Below are positions 8,520 through 16,274 of a DNA stretch of 47,426 nucleotides, piece by piece. The notes under the pieces were generated by a model. The model ran no database searches. It worked only from the letters and a program-made list of their open reading frames with translations, and was not told the DNA's origin. Position numbers and translations under genes: made by a program. The DNA lies in NCBI GenBank assembly GCA_034678545.1, contig JAXDBS010000022.1:1-47426 (forward strand), read 5' to 3'. Source of the DNA: UBA5614 sp034678545. GTDB lineage: Bacteria; Cloacimonadota; Cloacimonadia; Cloacimonadales; Cloacimonadaceae. The first letter of the stretch is position 1; the number at the start of each line of letters is the position of its first letter.

Positions 8520-10484
8520 TTATTTCTTGTCATCCATCACTTCGAAATCGGCATCGATCGGGCCCTCTTCCTTTTTCGATTCCTGCTGCTGTTGCTGCGC
8601 CTGGGCAAAATCCTCGGGATTGAAGCCCTGGGCATTGGGATCAAAGCCGGCATTGCCGCCCGCCTGCTGCTGAGCCTGGGCATAGATGATCTCGCCCAGT
8701 TTCTGCGCCTTTTTCATCAGGTTGTCCTTTGCCCCGTCCAGCTCTTCCTTGCTGTCTGCTTTTTCATGTTTTTCCCTGGCTTCTTTCAGGGCTTCTTCCA
8801 GCGCGGACCTTTCATCCGGAGAGATCTTGTCGCCATGCTCGTGCAGCGCTTTTTCCGTGGAGAAGATCAGCGTGTCCAGCTCATTCCTGGCAGTGACCAG
8901 CTCCTGGCGTATTTTGTCTTCATCCGCGTGCATTTCAGCATCCTTGATCATGCGGTCAATGTCGTCCTTGTTCAGGTTGCCGGCCCGATCGATGACAATG
9001 GACTGCTCCTTGCCGGTGCCTTTGTCTTGGGCAGAGACGTGCAGAATGCCGTTGGCATCGATGTCGAACGTGACTTCGATCTGCGGCATGCCCCTGGGGG
9101 CGGGAGGGATCCCCACCAGGTCAAACCGGCCCAAGGATTTGTTGTCACCCGCCATGGGTCTTTCGCCTTGCAGGACATGAATGGTGACAGCGGTCTGGTT
9201 GTCTGCAGCAGTTGAGAAGACCTGGCTCTTCTTGGTCGGGATGGTGGTATTGCGCGTGATCAGCGACGTCATCACGCTGCCCAGGGTCTCGATGCCCAGG
9301 GATAGAGGCGTCACGTCAAGCAAGAGCACGTCGCTGACTTTCTCGTCTCCGCCCAGGATAGCGCCCTGGATGGCGGCGCCGATGGCCACCACTTCATCCG
9401 GATTGAGGGAGTAGTTGGGCTTTTTGCCGAAGAATTTTTCCACCGCTTCCTGCACGGCGGGGACGCGCGTGCTGCCGCCCACCATCAGGACCTCGTTAAC
9501 ATCGGACATGCTCAGCTTGGCGTCTTGCATGGCTTTTTGACAGGGTTTGATGCTCCTTTCCACGAGATCGGCGGTCAGGCGGTTGAATTCGCTCCTGCTC
9601 AGGTCCAGGCTGAGGTGTTTGGGTCCGGAGGCGTCGGCCGTGATAAACGGCAGATTAATGTTTGTGGTCTGGGTGCCGGAGAGCTCAATCTTGGCCTTTT
9701 CCGCCGCTTCCTTAAGACGCTGCATGGCCATCGGGTCCCTGGACAGGTCGATGCCCTCGGACTTCTTAAACTGCTCCAGGATCCAGTCAATGATGCGCTT
9801 GTCAAAATCATCCCCGCCCAGATGGGTGTCTCCGTTGGTGGAGAGCACTTCCACCACGCCGTCGGATATATCCAAAATGGAAATGTCGAATGTGCCGCCG
9901 CCCAGGTCATAGACAGCGACTTTCTGCTCCTTCTTGTTTTCCATGCCGTAAGCCAGAGCGGCAGCTGTCGGCTCGTTGATGATACGTTTGACATCCAGCC
10001 CCGCGATGCGCCCTGCGTCCTTGGTGGCCTGTCTCTGGTCGTCGTTGAAATAGGCGGGCACGGTGATGACGGCTTCCGTTACCTTGGTGCCCAGATAGGC
10101 TTCCGCGGTTTCCTTCATCTTGGTCAGGATCATGGCGCTGATCTCCTGCGGCGTGAAATCCTTGTTATCAACGTCCACATGCACCGAGGCCTGGCCCTTG
10201 AGTCCGGATGAAACCTTGAAAGGCACCTGCTTCATTTCCTCGCCCACCTCGTTGAAGGCGCGGCCCATGAAACGCTTGATGGAATAAACCGTGTTCTTGG
10301 GATTGGTGACGGCCTGCCGCTTGGCCAACTGGCCCACCAGCCTTTGGCCGTCCTTGGTAAAGGCTACCACCGAAGGCGTGGTTCTGCCGCCTTCGGCATT
10401 CTGTATGACCACTGGTTTGCCGCCTTCCACGACGGCTACGCACGAGTTCGTCGTCCCCAGATCAATTCCTATGATCTTACCCAT
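8520..10484 (-). CDS. dnaK: Chaperone protein DnaK (Hsp70)
   Basis: DnaK is the ATP-dependent Hsp70 chaperone. The 654-residue protein starts MGKIIGIDLGTTNSCVAVVE, the nucleotide-binding phosphate loop. It contains VITVPAYFNDDQRQATKDAG, VYDLGGGTFDISIL and VLMVGGSTRVPAVQ of the actin-like ATPase domain, the DVTPLSLGIET linker and a beta substrate domain, and ends in a Gln-rich tail with the acidic EEGPIDADFEVMDDKK. GGAGAT lies upstream of the ATG. It sits 14 bases after grpE and is expected to be controlled by the promoter and CIRCE operator before hrcA. Confidence 0.98.
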   Translation of the reverse strand: MGKIIGIDLGTTNSCVAVVEGGKPVVIQNAEGGRTTPSVVAFTKDGQRLVGQLAKRQAVTNPKNTVYSIKRFMGRAFNEVGEEMKQVPFKVSSGLKGQASVHVDVDNKDFTPQEISAMILTKMKETAEAYLGTKVTEAVITVPAYFNDDQRQATKDAGRIAGLDVKRIINEPTAAALAYGMENKKEQKVAVYDLGGGTFDISILDISDGVVEVLSTNGDTHLGGDDFDKRIIDWILEQFKKSEGIDLSRDPMAMQRLKEAAEKAKIELSGTQTTNINLPFITADASGPKHLSLDLSRSEFNRLTADLVERSIKPCQKAMQDAKLSMSDVNEVLMVGGSTRVPAVQEAVEKFFGKKPNYSLNPDEVVAIGAAIQGAILGGDEKVSDVLLLDVTPLSLGIETLGSVMTSLITRNTTIPTKKSQVFSTAADNQTAVTIHVLQGERPMAGDNKSLGRFDLVGIPPAPRGMPQIEVTFDIDANGILHVSAQDKGTGKEQSIVIDRAGNLNKDDIDRMIKDAEMHADEDKIRQELVTARNELDTLIFSTEKALHEHGDKISPDERSALEEALKEAREKHEKADSKEELDGAKDNLMKKAQKLGEIIYAQAQQQAGGNAGFDPNAQGFNPEDFAQAQQQQQESKKEEGPIDADFEVMDDKK

Positions 10485-10498
10485 GTTTAATATCTCCT

Positions 10499-11104
10499 TT
10501 ATTCTTCATTATTTTTTTCTGTGGTTTGGCCGCTGGAAACTGCCACCCGCACCGGCCGGATGAGCTTGTCATGCATCAGGTACCCATTCTGGATGACGGC
10601 CGCGACCTTGCCTTCCTCGATCTCGGAAGGGATGTGGGCCAGCGCTTCGTGCAGCTTGGGATCAAAGTCCTGGCCCAGAGCTTCGATGCGCCTGACTCCT
10701 TCCCGTTCCAGAGCTGATTTGAGCTGCTGGTCGATCAGGATGATACCCTGAATGAAACCGTCTTCTTTCTGTTCTTCCGTGAGCTGCAGCAAGGCCCGGT
10801 CAAAGTTGTCCCAGACGTCGCAGACGGATAGGGCCAGCTTCTCCGATGCCCGCTTTATCCAGTCGTTCTTTTCCTCTTGGGAACGCCGCCGGTAGTTGTC
10901 AAATTCAGCCATGGAGCGCAGATACTTGTCCTTCCATTCACCGACTGAGGATTCCAATTCCTCAATTTTAGCCCGGATGGTTGTGATTACGTCCCCATCC
11001 GGGACATTCTCTACCAGTTCAGTATCAGCTTCCGCCGTTTCCTGCGGCAGGGCAGTGTCCAAATCCTTTTCTATGATGTCTTCCTTGTTTTTTTTCTTTG
11101 ACAT
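10499..11104 (-). CDS. grpE: Nucleotide exchange factor GrpE
   Basis: GrpE is the nucleotide exchange factor for DnaK. The 201-residue protein has a disordered acidic N-terminus, a long coiled coil (about residues 40-90, with EELESSVGEWKDKYLRSMAE and FDNYRRRSQEEK), and the C-terminal beta-wing signature (NGYLMHDKLIRPVRVAVS). The family landmark GFDPKLHEAL appears as DFDPKLHEALAHIP. It lies 11 bases after hrcA and 14 before dnaK in the same direction, so all are probably co-transcribed. Confidence 0.95.
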   Translation of the reverse strand: MSKKKNKEDIIEKDLDTALPQETAEADTELVENVPDGDVITTIRAKIEELESSVGEWKDKYLRSMAEFDNYRRRSQEEKNDWIKRASEKLALSVCDVWDNFDRALLQLTEEQKEDGFIQGIILIDQQLKSALEREGVRRIEALGQDFDPKLHEALAHIPSEIEEGKVAAVIQNGYLMHDKLIRPVRVAVSSGQTTEKNNEE

Positions 11105-11115
11105 GCAATCTATCC

Positions 11116-12165
11116 TTATTGATTTTTTACCATCATCCCGCGCTTGGTTGTCGCAGTAATCGTGTTGGCCACGTCCCGGACCAGCGGGATCAGCTTGCGG
11201 TATTCCGCCCGGACGGGTGACACGATCCCCAGGTAGCCGGGGATTTCGTAAATTTCGTAGCGTGTATAGATAATGGCAAACTGCTGCCAGCTTGGCTGCA
11301 GCAGCTGGTCGCCCATGATCACGTTGACCCTGTCCGGTTGCTCGAACTGGCGCATCAGGTTTAGGATCTGGTCTTGTCTCTGAACTAGGTGCATGAAATT
11401 GATCACCTCGTCCCGCGAGTCAAATTCCGGTTGCTCCAGAAAGCGGATGCTGCCGTCGAAATGGATGAAAAAGCCCGAGATCTCCAGGAACGCCTCGTGC
11501 AGCTCTTTCAGGAATTGCCTGAGCAGCGGGCTTTCGTGCTCCACTTTTTCACGCATCTCGACCAGATATTTGTTGGCGATGTCATAAATGCGCAATCCCA
11601 CCAGTTCGTCGTTCAGGTAGCGCACCAGTTTCTTGAGCTGGGCCTCTGTTATATCGTAATCGCATTTCATGATCACGGTCTTGTCCAGTCCGTTGTCCAG
11701 GCTCATCACGAACAGGAATTTGCTGGGCTCGATCCGGAACACCTCCAGCTTGCTGAGGTACCCGGACGACACTTCCGGCTCGGCGACGAAACTGAGCTGG
11801 TCCGTCTCCCTGGCCAGAAGCTGCATGATGTTGTGCAGGGCGCGCGGGGTGTCCTTGTAATGCCTGATCAGCAGCTCGCGCAGTATGTCCATCTGGCCGA
11901 ACGTCGTGCGCGCGTGCTCCTGTTCGATCTTATCCAAATATTGCCGGTAGCCGTGGATGGTCGGGATCCGCCCGGCTGATGTATGCGGCTGCTGGATCAG
12001 GTTCATCTCCTCCAGCTTGAAAAGGTCTATCCGCAGGGTGGCGGGGCTCACATTTTTCAGATATTTTTCGTTCAGAATACGCGACGATACCGGCTCGTTG
12101 GAGAGGATGTACTCATCCACCAACGCGCACAGGGTATCGCTTAGTCTCAATTCGTTCTTTTTCAT
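11116..12165 (-). CDS. hrcA: Heat-inducible transcription repressor HrcA
   Basis: HrcA represses class I heat-shock operons by binding the CIRCE inverted repeat. The 349-residue protein has an N-terminal winged-helix region (NEPVSSRILNEKYLKNVSPATLRID, about residues 18-43), the following QPHTSAGRIPT signature, and a GAF-like C-terminal domain. It is the first gene of the operon hrcA-grpE-dnaK-dnaJ-rsmE. The 69-base gap to the CIRCE-like site upstream fits autoregulation of the whole operon. The ATG at 12165 matches the usual family start. Confidence 0.96.
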   Translation of the reverse strand: MKKNELRLSDTLCALVDEYILSNEPVSSRILNEKYLKNVSPATLRIDLFKLEEMNLIQQPHTSAGRIPTIHGYRQYLDKIEQEHARTTFGQMDILRELLIRHYKDTPRALHNIMQLLARETDQLSFVAEPEVSSGYLSKLEVFRIEPSKFLFVMSLDNGLDKTVIMKCDYDITEAQLKKLVRYLNDELVGLRIYDIANKYLVEMREKVEHESPLLRQFLKELHEAFLEISGFFIHFDGSIRFLEQPEFDSRDEVINFMHLVQRQDQILNLMRQFEQPDRVNVIMGDQLLQPSWQQFAIIYTRYEIYEIPGYLGIVSPVRAEYRKLIPLVRDVANTITATTKRGMMVKNQ

Positions 12166-12233
12166 ATATTCTTATATACCAATTAGTTTAATCGTATTAC
12201 TTTAAGCCATTTCTAATCTATTTATACGCCACC

Positions 12234-12260
12234 TTAGCAATCAATTTTGAATTTTGCTAA
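12234..12260. promoter_or_regulatory. CIRCE-like HrcA operator, degenerate
   Basis: The sequence reads TTAGCAATC, nine bases, then TTTTGCTAA. The canonical CIRCE is TTAGCACTC-N9-GAGTGCTAA, so the spacer length and the outer TTAGCA/TGCTAA are exactly right while the inner CTC/GAG triplets differ. It lies 69 bases upstream of the hrcA start and just downstream of the likely -10 box, where a repressor would block initiation. That hrcA follows makes the assignment persuasive. Confidence 0.75.
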
Positions 12261-12270
12261 TCCTGATTAC

Positions 12271-12298
12271 AAAATATCTGACCCCTTGTAATTGTCAA
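12271..12298 (-). promoter_or_regulatory. Probable hrcA-operon promoter
   Basis: On the minus strand a perfect TTGACA (12293-12298) is followed after 16 bases by TATTTT (12271-12276). The predicted start would fall about 7 bases on, at the edge of the CIRCE-like repeat, which is the usual geometry for HrcA repression. It looks like a housekeeping sigma-type promoter. Confidence 0.65.
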
Positions 12299-12512
12299 TT
12301 GAAATCTTGGACTGCTAATTTGCTGATTGGATGAGATAGAGCGACACAAATAGTAATTTTGTTTCTCATGCTGTTTTTCCGGGCAGTGAGAACGGATTTT
12401 ACCATCCTTTCCCCGGCAAAGCGCTGCCTCTCCCTGATCGGGTCGGCCGCAAGTTGAATATTTACCTTGGCCGGCCAACAAAGCTTTGGTTATCTAAGGT
12501 GCAGCTTTCGGA

Positions 12513-15500
12513 TCAGTCGTTTACCGCCCTGACCTGGTAAAAGTTCTGCGTCCCCGTTTGCGGTTCGGACCAGAAAGTCCCGGTTGCGCTGCCGGCCAGC
12601 GTGTCAAAGGGTCCGGCGGGATTGCTGCTGCGGTAGATGTTGAAATGGTCTGCCGCGAAGGGATGGGACCAGTTAAGTTCTGTTTCTTCAGTCCCATAAT
12701 TATGGTTCAGGACCAGGTTCACCACCGGCAGGAACAGCAGACCGGCGGTGGAAACTGTCCAGTCAGAGAAATGCTCCGCCGTCACGTGCATCAGCCTGGG
12801 ATTGAGCAGGGAAACGTCCGCTGGATCGCCTGCCGGCTTCCAGAACAAGCCTTCCTTGGCCAGCACCAGGGCGTCTTCGCTGATAAAATCTAATCCGTTA
12901 TCTGCAGTTGAATTCCATAAGAAAGTGATCTCGCGACTGCCCGTAAAACTTCCCTCCAGGCTCCAGGTGCGATCGATGCTTGTTCCATAAGGCAGGATTT
13001 GATTTTCAGCCTTGTGCGTGACTGCGAAACCGGTCACTTCTGCGCCGGGCGCTATCACCACGCCCAGGGCCGGCGCGTTGAACCCTCCGCTGCCGATCTC
13101 CTGTTCTGCCCGGCCGAAGATCCAGGCATTCAGACCGCTGGTGATTACGGCTCCGGGAGCCAGGCTGAGAGCGCAGTCGCCCAATTCAACCAGGGCACTG
13201 TCGTCGAGGGTTAGATTGCCGGCCAGGCTGATGTCCCGGTTTGCCGTAACGGTATGGCCACCGGTGATGAGCAGGTCTTGCAAGACCGCCGCTGCGCCCG
13301 GTATCTCCGGCCCGGTGGTCAGGTCAGCCTCATACACCACGTTGATAATGTCGCCGAAGGTCGTGACCCCCGCAATGGACCCGGCTGAGCGGTAGATCGT
13401 GGCGTTGTCGCCGAAAACCAGAAAAGCGGTGGAATCGACTGCCAGCACGCCCTGGTCCAGGTGCAGCGAGCTGTTGATCATCCACAGGGTGACGATGCGG
13501 GAGGTCCCGCCGTGGTTGAAGTGAAAATGCCCTGCGGTCACTCTTGGCACCCCGATCTCAAAGGTGTTGATCCCATTGTAATAAATATGCGAATCCAGGT
13601 CACCCTGCAGGTGTCCGCCGTAATTTCCGTACAGGTTCTGGTTGATGGTCAGGCTGACCCCGTCGGGAACGTATAAATATCCATCCAGATACAATTCGCG
13701 CACCACGGTCGGATCGGATAAATGGCAATAGTAGCTGCTCACATAAAGCATATCCAGTTCCAGGGGTGGCAGGACCATGTAATGGGTGGGCGCGACATAC
13801 AGGATGGAGCTGCTTCCGCCCGTGAACTGCCCGCCGTCTGAGATGGACAGGTCATACAGGTACATCGAGTTGGTCCCGATGGCGAAAATGCCGCCGGTGA
13901 TCTCGAGTAAACCGATTGACTGGCCATCGCTGGGGTTGCAGTTGTATCCCGCCCGGTTCATAACCAGGTGGCCTATGTTGCTGGCGGGCATTGTGATATC
14001 GCCCGTACCGGGAGCGATGGTGACTGTTCCGTTCAGGGCATGGATGCTGCCGTTGACCCGGCTCACGGTTCCGTACAATGTCAATGTCCAGGACTGGGTT
14101 TCGAGAATTCCGGACTGCAGATGCAGGATATTGTAGACATTGATGTTTCCGTTCATTATTGTATTGTAAGAAGTGCGGTTGACGGTCAGGTAGCCCAGGT
14201 TTAAAGAGGGCAGATATATCTCAGAGCTGCCGTAGTTGATTACGAGGGTGGAGGCGGAGTTGCCGGAAAGCGCTCCGGTACTAATGTAGATATTCAGCTC
14301 GTCATTGATTGTAAGCGTGTTTGGGCCTATGTGCAGCGTGCCCAGGCTGACGGTCAGGTCATCAGTGATGAGGTCCCCTGCCATATTACAGCCTGGGGTG
14401 CGGTTGACCGTCACCGACTGCTGGGTGCAGGGCAGCAGATTGAGAGCGGCGGCGTTTTCTCCTATAGTCAGGGAGCCGCAGCCGCTGATCGGGCAGTAGC
14501 CGCCCAGGCTGCCGTTCAAGACAAGGGTACCGTTGTTGACCAAAGGCCCGTTCAAGATCAGGCTGGTGGCGATGGAGACGGCAGTGGAGCCGGCAATAGT
14601 CTTGTTGCCTTCCCCGGTCACGACCACGTTCCTGTATTGCAGGTGGGGGGAAAAGGTTTGGGAAGATACTGCATAGTATTCGATCGTGCTGCCCGAGGCC
14701 AGGGAAAGGGAGGAGGGGTTCAGGATGCAGAAAGTCGCGCTGCCATAGGCGTAAAGGCCGTTGGGATGGGCGGTCTTGACGTGCCCGTAGATCGCCACCG
14801 ACATATCCGTGGAGGTAGAGGAGCGCACGGAACAGGTTCCGGCGTCCAGAATGCCGCGGATTGTGAAGGGCCGGTAATCATGCATGTAAACGTCCCCGCT
14901 CAGGGTATAGCGGGAGCCGGCCATGATTTCGATCTTGTGGCAGCTTTGGGTTTCCCCACCACTGTTGGCAAAATCCAACTCCTCGTAGTAACCGCTGAAG
15001 TTGTAGGTGGGGCAACCTCCCGCGTTGCGGTTGCGGGCATAGTAGGTGCCGCTGTTGGTGAAGCTGCCGCCGAGGTTGTAAATGGTGTTGGGCAGGTCCT
15101 CCGTGCCGCTCCGGTACGTGCCGTAGAACGTTCCGCTGCTGATGCTGACGTCGCCCGCGATGTTGTAGGTAACGTTGCCCGTGCCGCTGCTTCCGTAAAA
15201 CGTGCCGCCCGCCACCTCGACCGCGTTGATGTGGTTGGTCACGTCATAGTTTCCGCCCCCGGCAAAGGTGCCCGCCGTTTCAACGCTCAGGGTCCCGTAA
15301 ACCTTCAGGCCCAGAGAATCGCCCACCCCGGCGGAGCCCTGTCGGATGATCAGGTTGCCATAGGAATATTTGTTGATAATGGGAATCCCGCCAGCGTCCC
15401 GGTTGATGACGAAATCGCTGGCTGCATCCAGGGTATCCGCGTCCAGGGCAAAATACGTGTAATGCGTCATCTCATAGGTGCCGCCGGACTGCATGGAAAG

Positions 15501-15794
15501 ATGCTTGATACTGTGATCGTAACTGCCGGTGGTGATCTTGCCGCCCGTTTCGATCAGAACGGTGGAATTGGAATTTAGCTGCCAGGTGCCGCTGGCGTTC
15601 AGGTAGTGCCCGTTTTGCACGATGTAATTGTGGGCTGTCAGCAGAAATCCGCTGGGTGAACTCCCTGAGCCGTCCCGGTTGGACCGCCAGGAATCCGTGC
15701 TGGTGATGTCGCGGCCGCTGCTGCGGCTGTAATAGGTGCCTGCCGAAAGGCCGGAATATACCAGGATGACAAGGATGCAAAGGATTTGGCGCAT
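12513..15794 (-). CDS. Giant secreted repeat protein, no sorting domain
   Basis: The 1093-residue protein begins with a signal peptide (MRQILCILVILVYSGLSAG). Most of the length is beta-strand-like repeats rich in Gly, Ser, Thr and Asn with recurring LTVNR..GC, LHLQSG and LYLDGYLYV motifs, consistent with a solenoid-like surface or secreted protein. The last 60 residues look like a fibronectin type III module (TELNWSHPFAADHFNIYRS...FYQVRAVND). Unlike its paralogue at 16275 it ends there, without a C-terminal sorting domain. The two share a conserved segment (VNVVYEADLTTGPEIP and FGRAEQ...GFAVTH...ILP.G). It is preceded by GGGGGAG before the ATG. Adhesion or matrix function is a guess. Confidence 0.8.
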   Translation of the reverse strand: MRQILCILVILVYSGLSAGTYYSRSSGRDITSTDSWRSNRDGSGSSPSGFLLTAHNYIVQNGHYLNASGTWQLNSNSTVLIETGGKITTGSYDHSIKHLSMQSGGTYEMTHYTYFALDADTLDAASDFVINRDAGGIPIINKYSYGNLIIRQGSAGVGDSLGLKVYGTLSVETAGTFAGGGNYDVTNHINAVEVAGGTFYGSSGTGNVTYNIAGDVSISSGTFYGTYRSGTEDLPNTIYNLGGSFTNSGTYYARNRNAGGCPTYNFSGYYEELDFANSGGETQSCHKIEIMAGSRYTLSGDVYMHDYRPFTIRGILDAGTCSVRSSTSTDMSVAIYGHVKTAHPNGLYAYGSATFCILNPSSLSLASGSTIEYYAVSSQTFSPHLQYRNVVVTGEGNKTIAGSTAVSIATSLILNGPLVNNGTLVLNGSLGGYCPISGCGSLTIGENAAALNLLPCTQQSVTVNRTPGCNMAGDLITDDLTVSLGTLHIGPNTLTINDELNIYISTGALSGNSASTLVINYGSSEIYLPSLNLGYLTVNRTSYNTIMNGNINVYNILHLQSGILETQSWTLTLYGTVSRVNGSIHALNGTVTIAPGTGDITMPASNIGHLVMNRAGYNCNPSDGQSIGLLEITGGIFAIGTNSMYLYDLSISDGGQFTGGSSSILYVAPTHYMVLPPLELDMLYVSSYYCHLSDPTVVRELYLDGYLYVPDGVSLTINQNLYGNYGGHLQGDLDSHIYYNGINTFEIGVPRVTAGHFHFNHGGTSRIVTLWMINSSLHLDQGVLAVDSTAFLVFGDNATIYRSAGSIAGVTTFGDIINVVYEADLTTGPEIPGAAAVLQDLLITGGHTVTANRDISLAGNLTLDDSALVELGDCALSLAPGAVITSGLNAWIFGRAEQEIGSGGFNAPALGVVIAPGAEVTGFAVTHKAENQILPYGTSIDRTWSLEGSFTGSREITFLWNSTADNGLDFISEDALVLAKEGLFWKPAGDPADVSLLNPRLMHVTAEHFSDWTVSTAGLLFLPVVNLVLNHNYGTEETELNWSHPFAADHFNIYRSSNPAGPFDTLAGSATGTFWSEPQTGTQNFYQVRAVND

Positions 15795-15918
15795 AAACTC
15801 CCCCTTATGCCGTTGAATTATCTTTATTCAATTCACCTTGTTTTCCAAGTCAAACGCAAAATAAAACCGGTCTGCCGTAACTGGCAAGAATTTTTTCATC
15901 CGATCCCTGATTTTCTGC

Positions 15919-16012
15919 CTTACCCCCTGCTTGCACTACGGACCCATTACGGACCCAATACGGACTTTGTCCGTAATGGGTAAGTAATGCATGCAAGGGC
16001 GGAGAGGGGAAG
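15919..16012 (-). repeat. Palindromic intergenic repeat, copy B
   Basis: The second copy is inverted relative to A and D. On the plus strand it contains three tandem units (CTACGGACCCATT, ACGGACCCAAT, ACGGAC), a loop, then GTCCGTAATGGGTAAG. The outer arms CCCCCTGCTTGCA and TGCAAGGGCGGAGAGGGG are largely complementary, extending the hairpin to about 90 bases. It sits in the leader side of the 12513-15794 gene, about 125 bases before its start. Confidence 0.85.
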
Positions 16013-16206
16013 AGGGTACTGATTCCGGAGTCCTATTTGCCAACGCAAGTGAAGAAGGGTAATGAAACCATACGGCAAAACAAACTTCGACAAACCCGGG
16101 TTTTTAATGCCCCGAAGTCCGCAATTCCCTTGACTGGAGATACCTTATTATGACAACGCCGGAATCATGGTACCCGGTAAAGAGGAGTCCACACTGCATT
16201 ACATCT

Positions 16207-16240
16207 GAAAAGAAAAGCAGGGAGTCCGCGGGCTCCCTGC
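16207..16240 (-). terminator. Rho-independent terminator of giant paralogue
   Basis: On the minus strand an 8-bp GC-rich stem GCAGGGAG/CTCCCTGC, extended inward by complementary CCGCGG bases, is followed by TTTTCTTTTC. It lies about 35 bases after the stop of the 16275-20015 gene and should end its transcript. Confidence 0.75.
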
Positions 16241-16274
16241 TTATCATTGTGGCGTTATTGCTGATATTGAAACT

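Larger units (their letters stand above)
12166..12512. other. Intergenic region with hrcA control sites
   Basis: The half nearest hrcA is AT-rich and holds the promoter and CIRCE-like operator listed separately. The rest (about 12300-12512) lies between the stop of the giant secreted-protein gene and hrcA promoter, both on the minus strand. I see no convincing terminator there, only a small palindrome TTGGCCGGCCAA near 12467. A 74-codon minus-strand frame here has no recognisable content. Confidence 0.6.
15795..16274. other. Intergenic region between giant paralogues
   Basis: This stretch separates the two giant secreted-protein genes, both on the minus strand. It holds repeat copy B and, close to the upstream gene's stop, a strong minus-strand terminator. 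So the two genes are likely transcribed separately. A short plus-strand frame over the repeat is only a translation of the palindrome. I see no other gene; the part around 16020-16200 is featureless. Confidence 0.6.

Noticed and set aside
8424..9215. 263-codon plus-strand frame over dnaK
   Set aside because: Antisense to an unmistakable DnaK.
14331..15578. 415-codon plus-strand open frame antisense to the giant secreted protein
   Set aside because: It mirrors the codon bias of the real gene, has no recognisable domain and no ribosome site.
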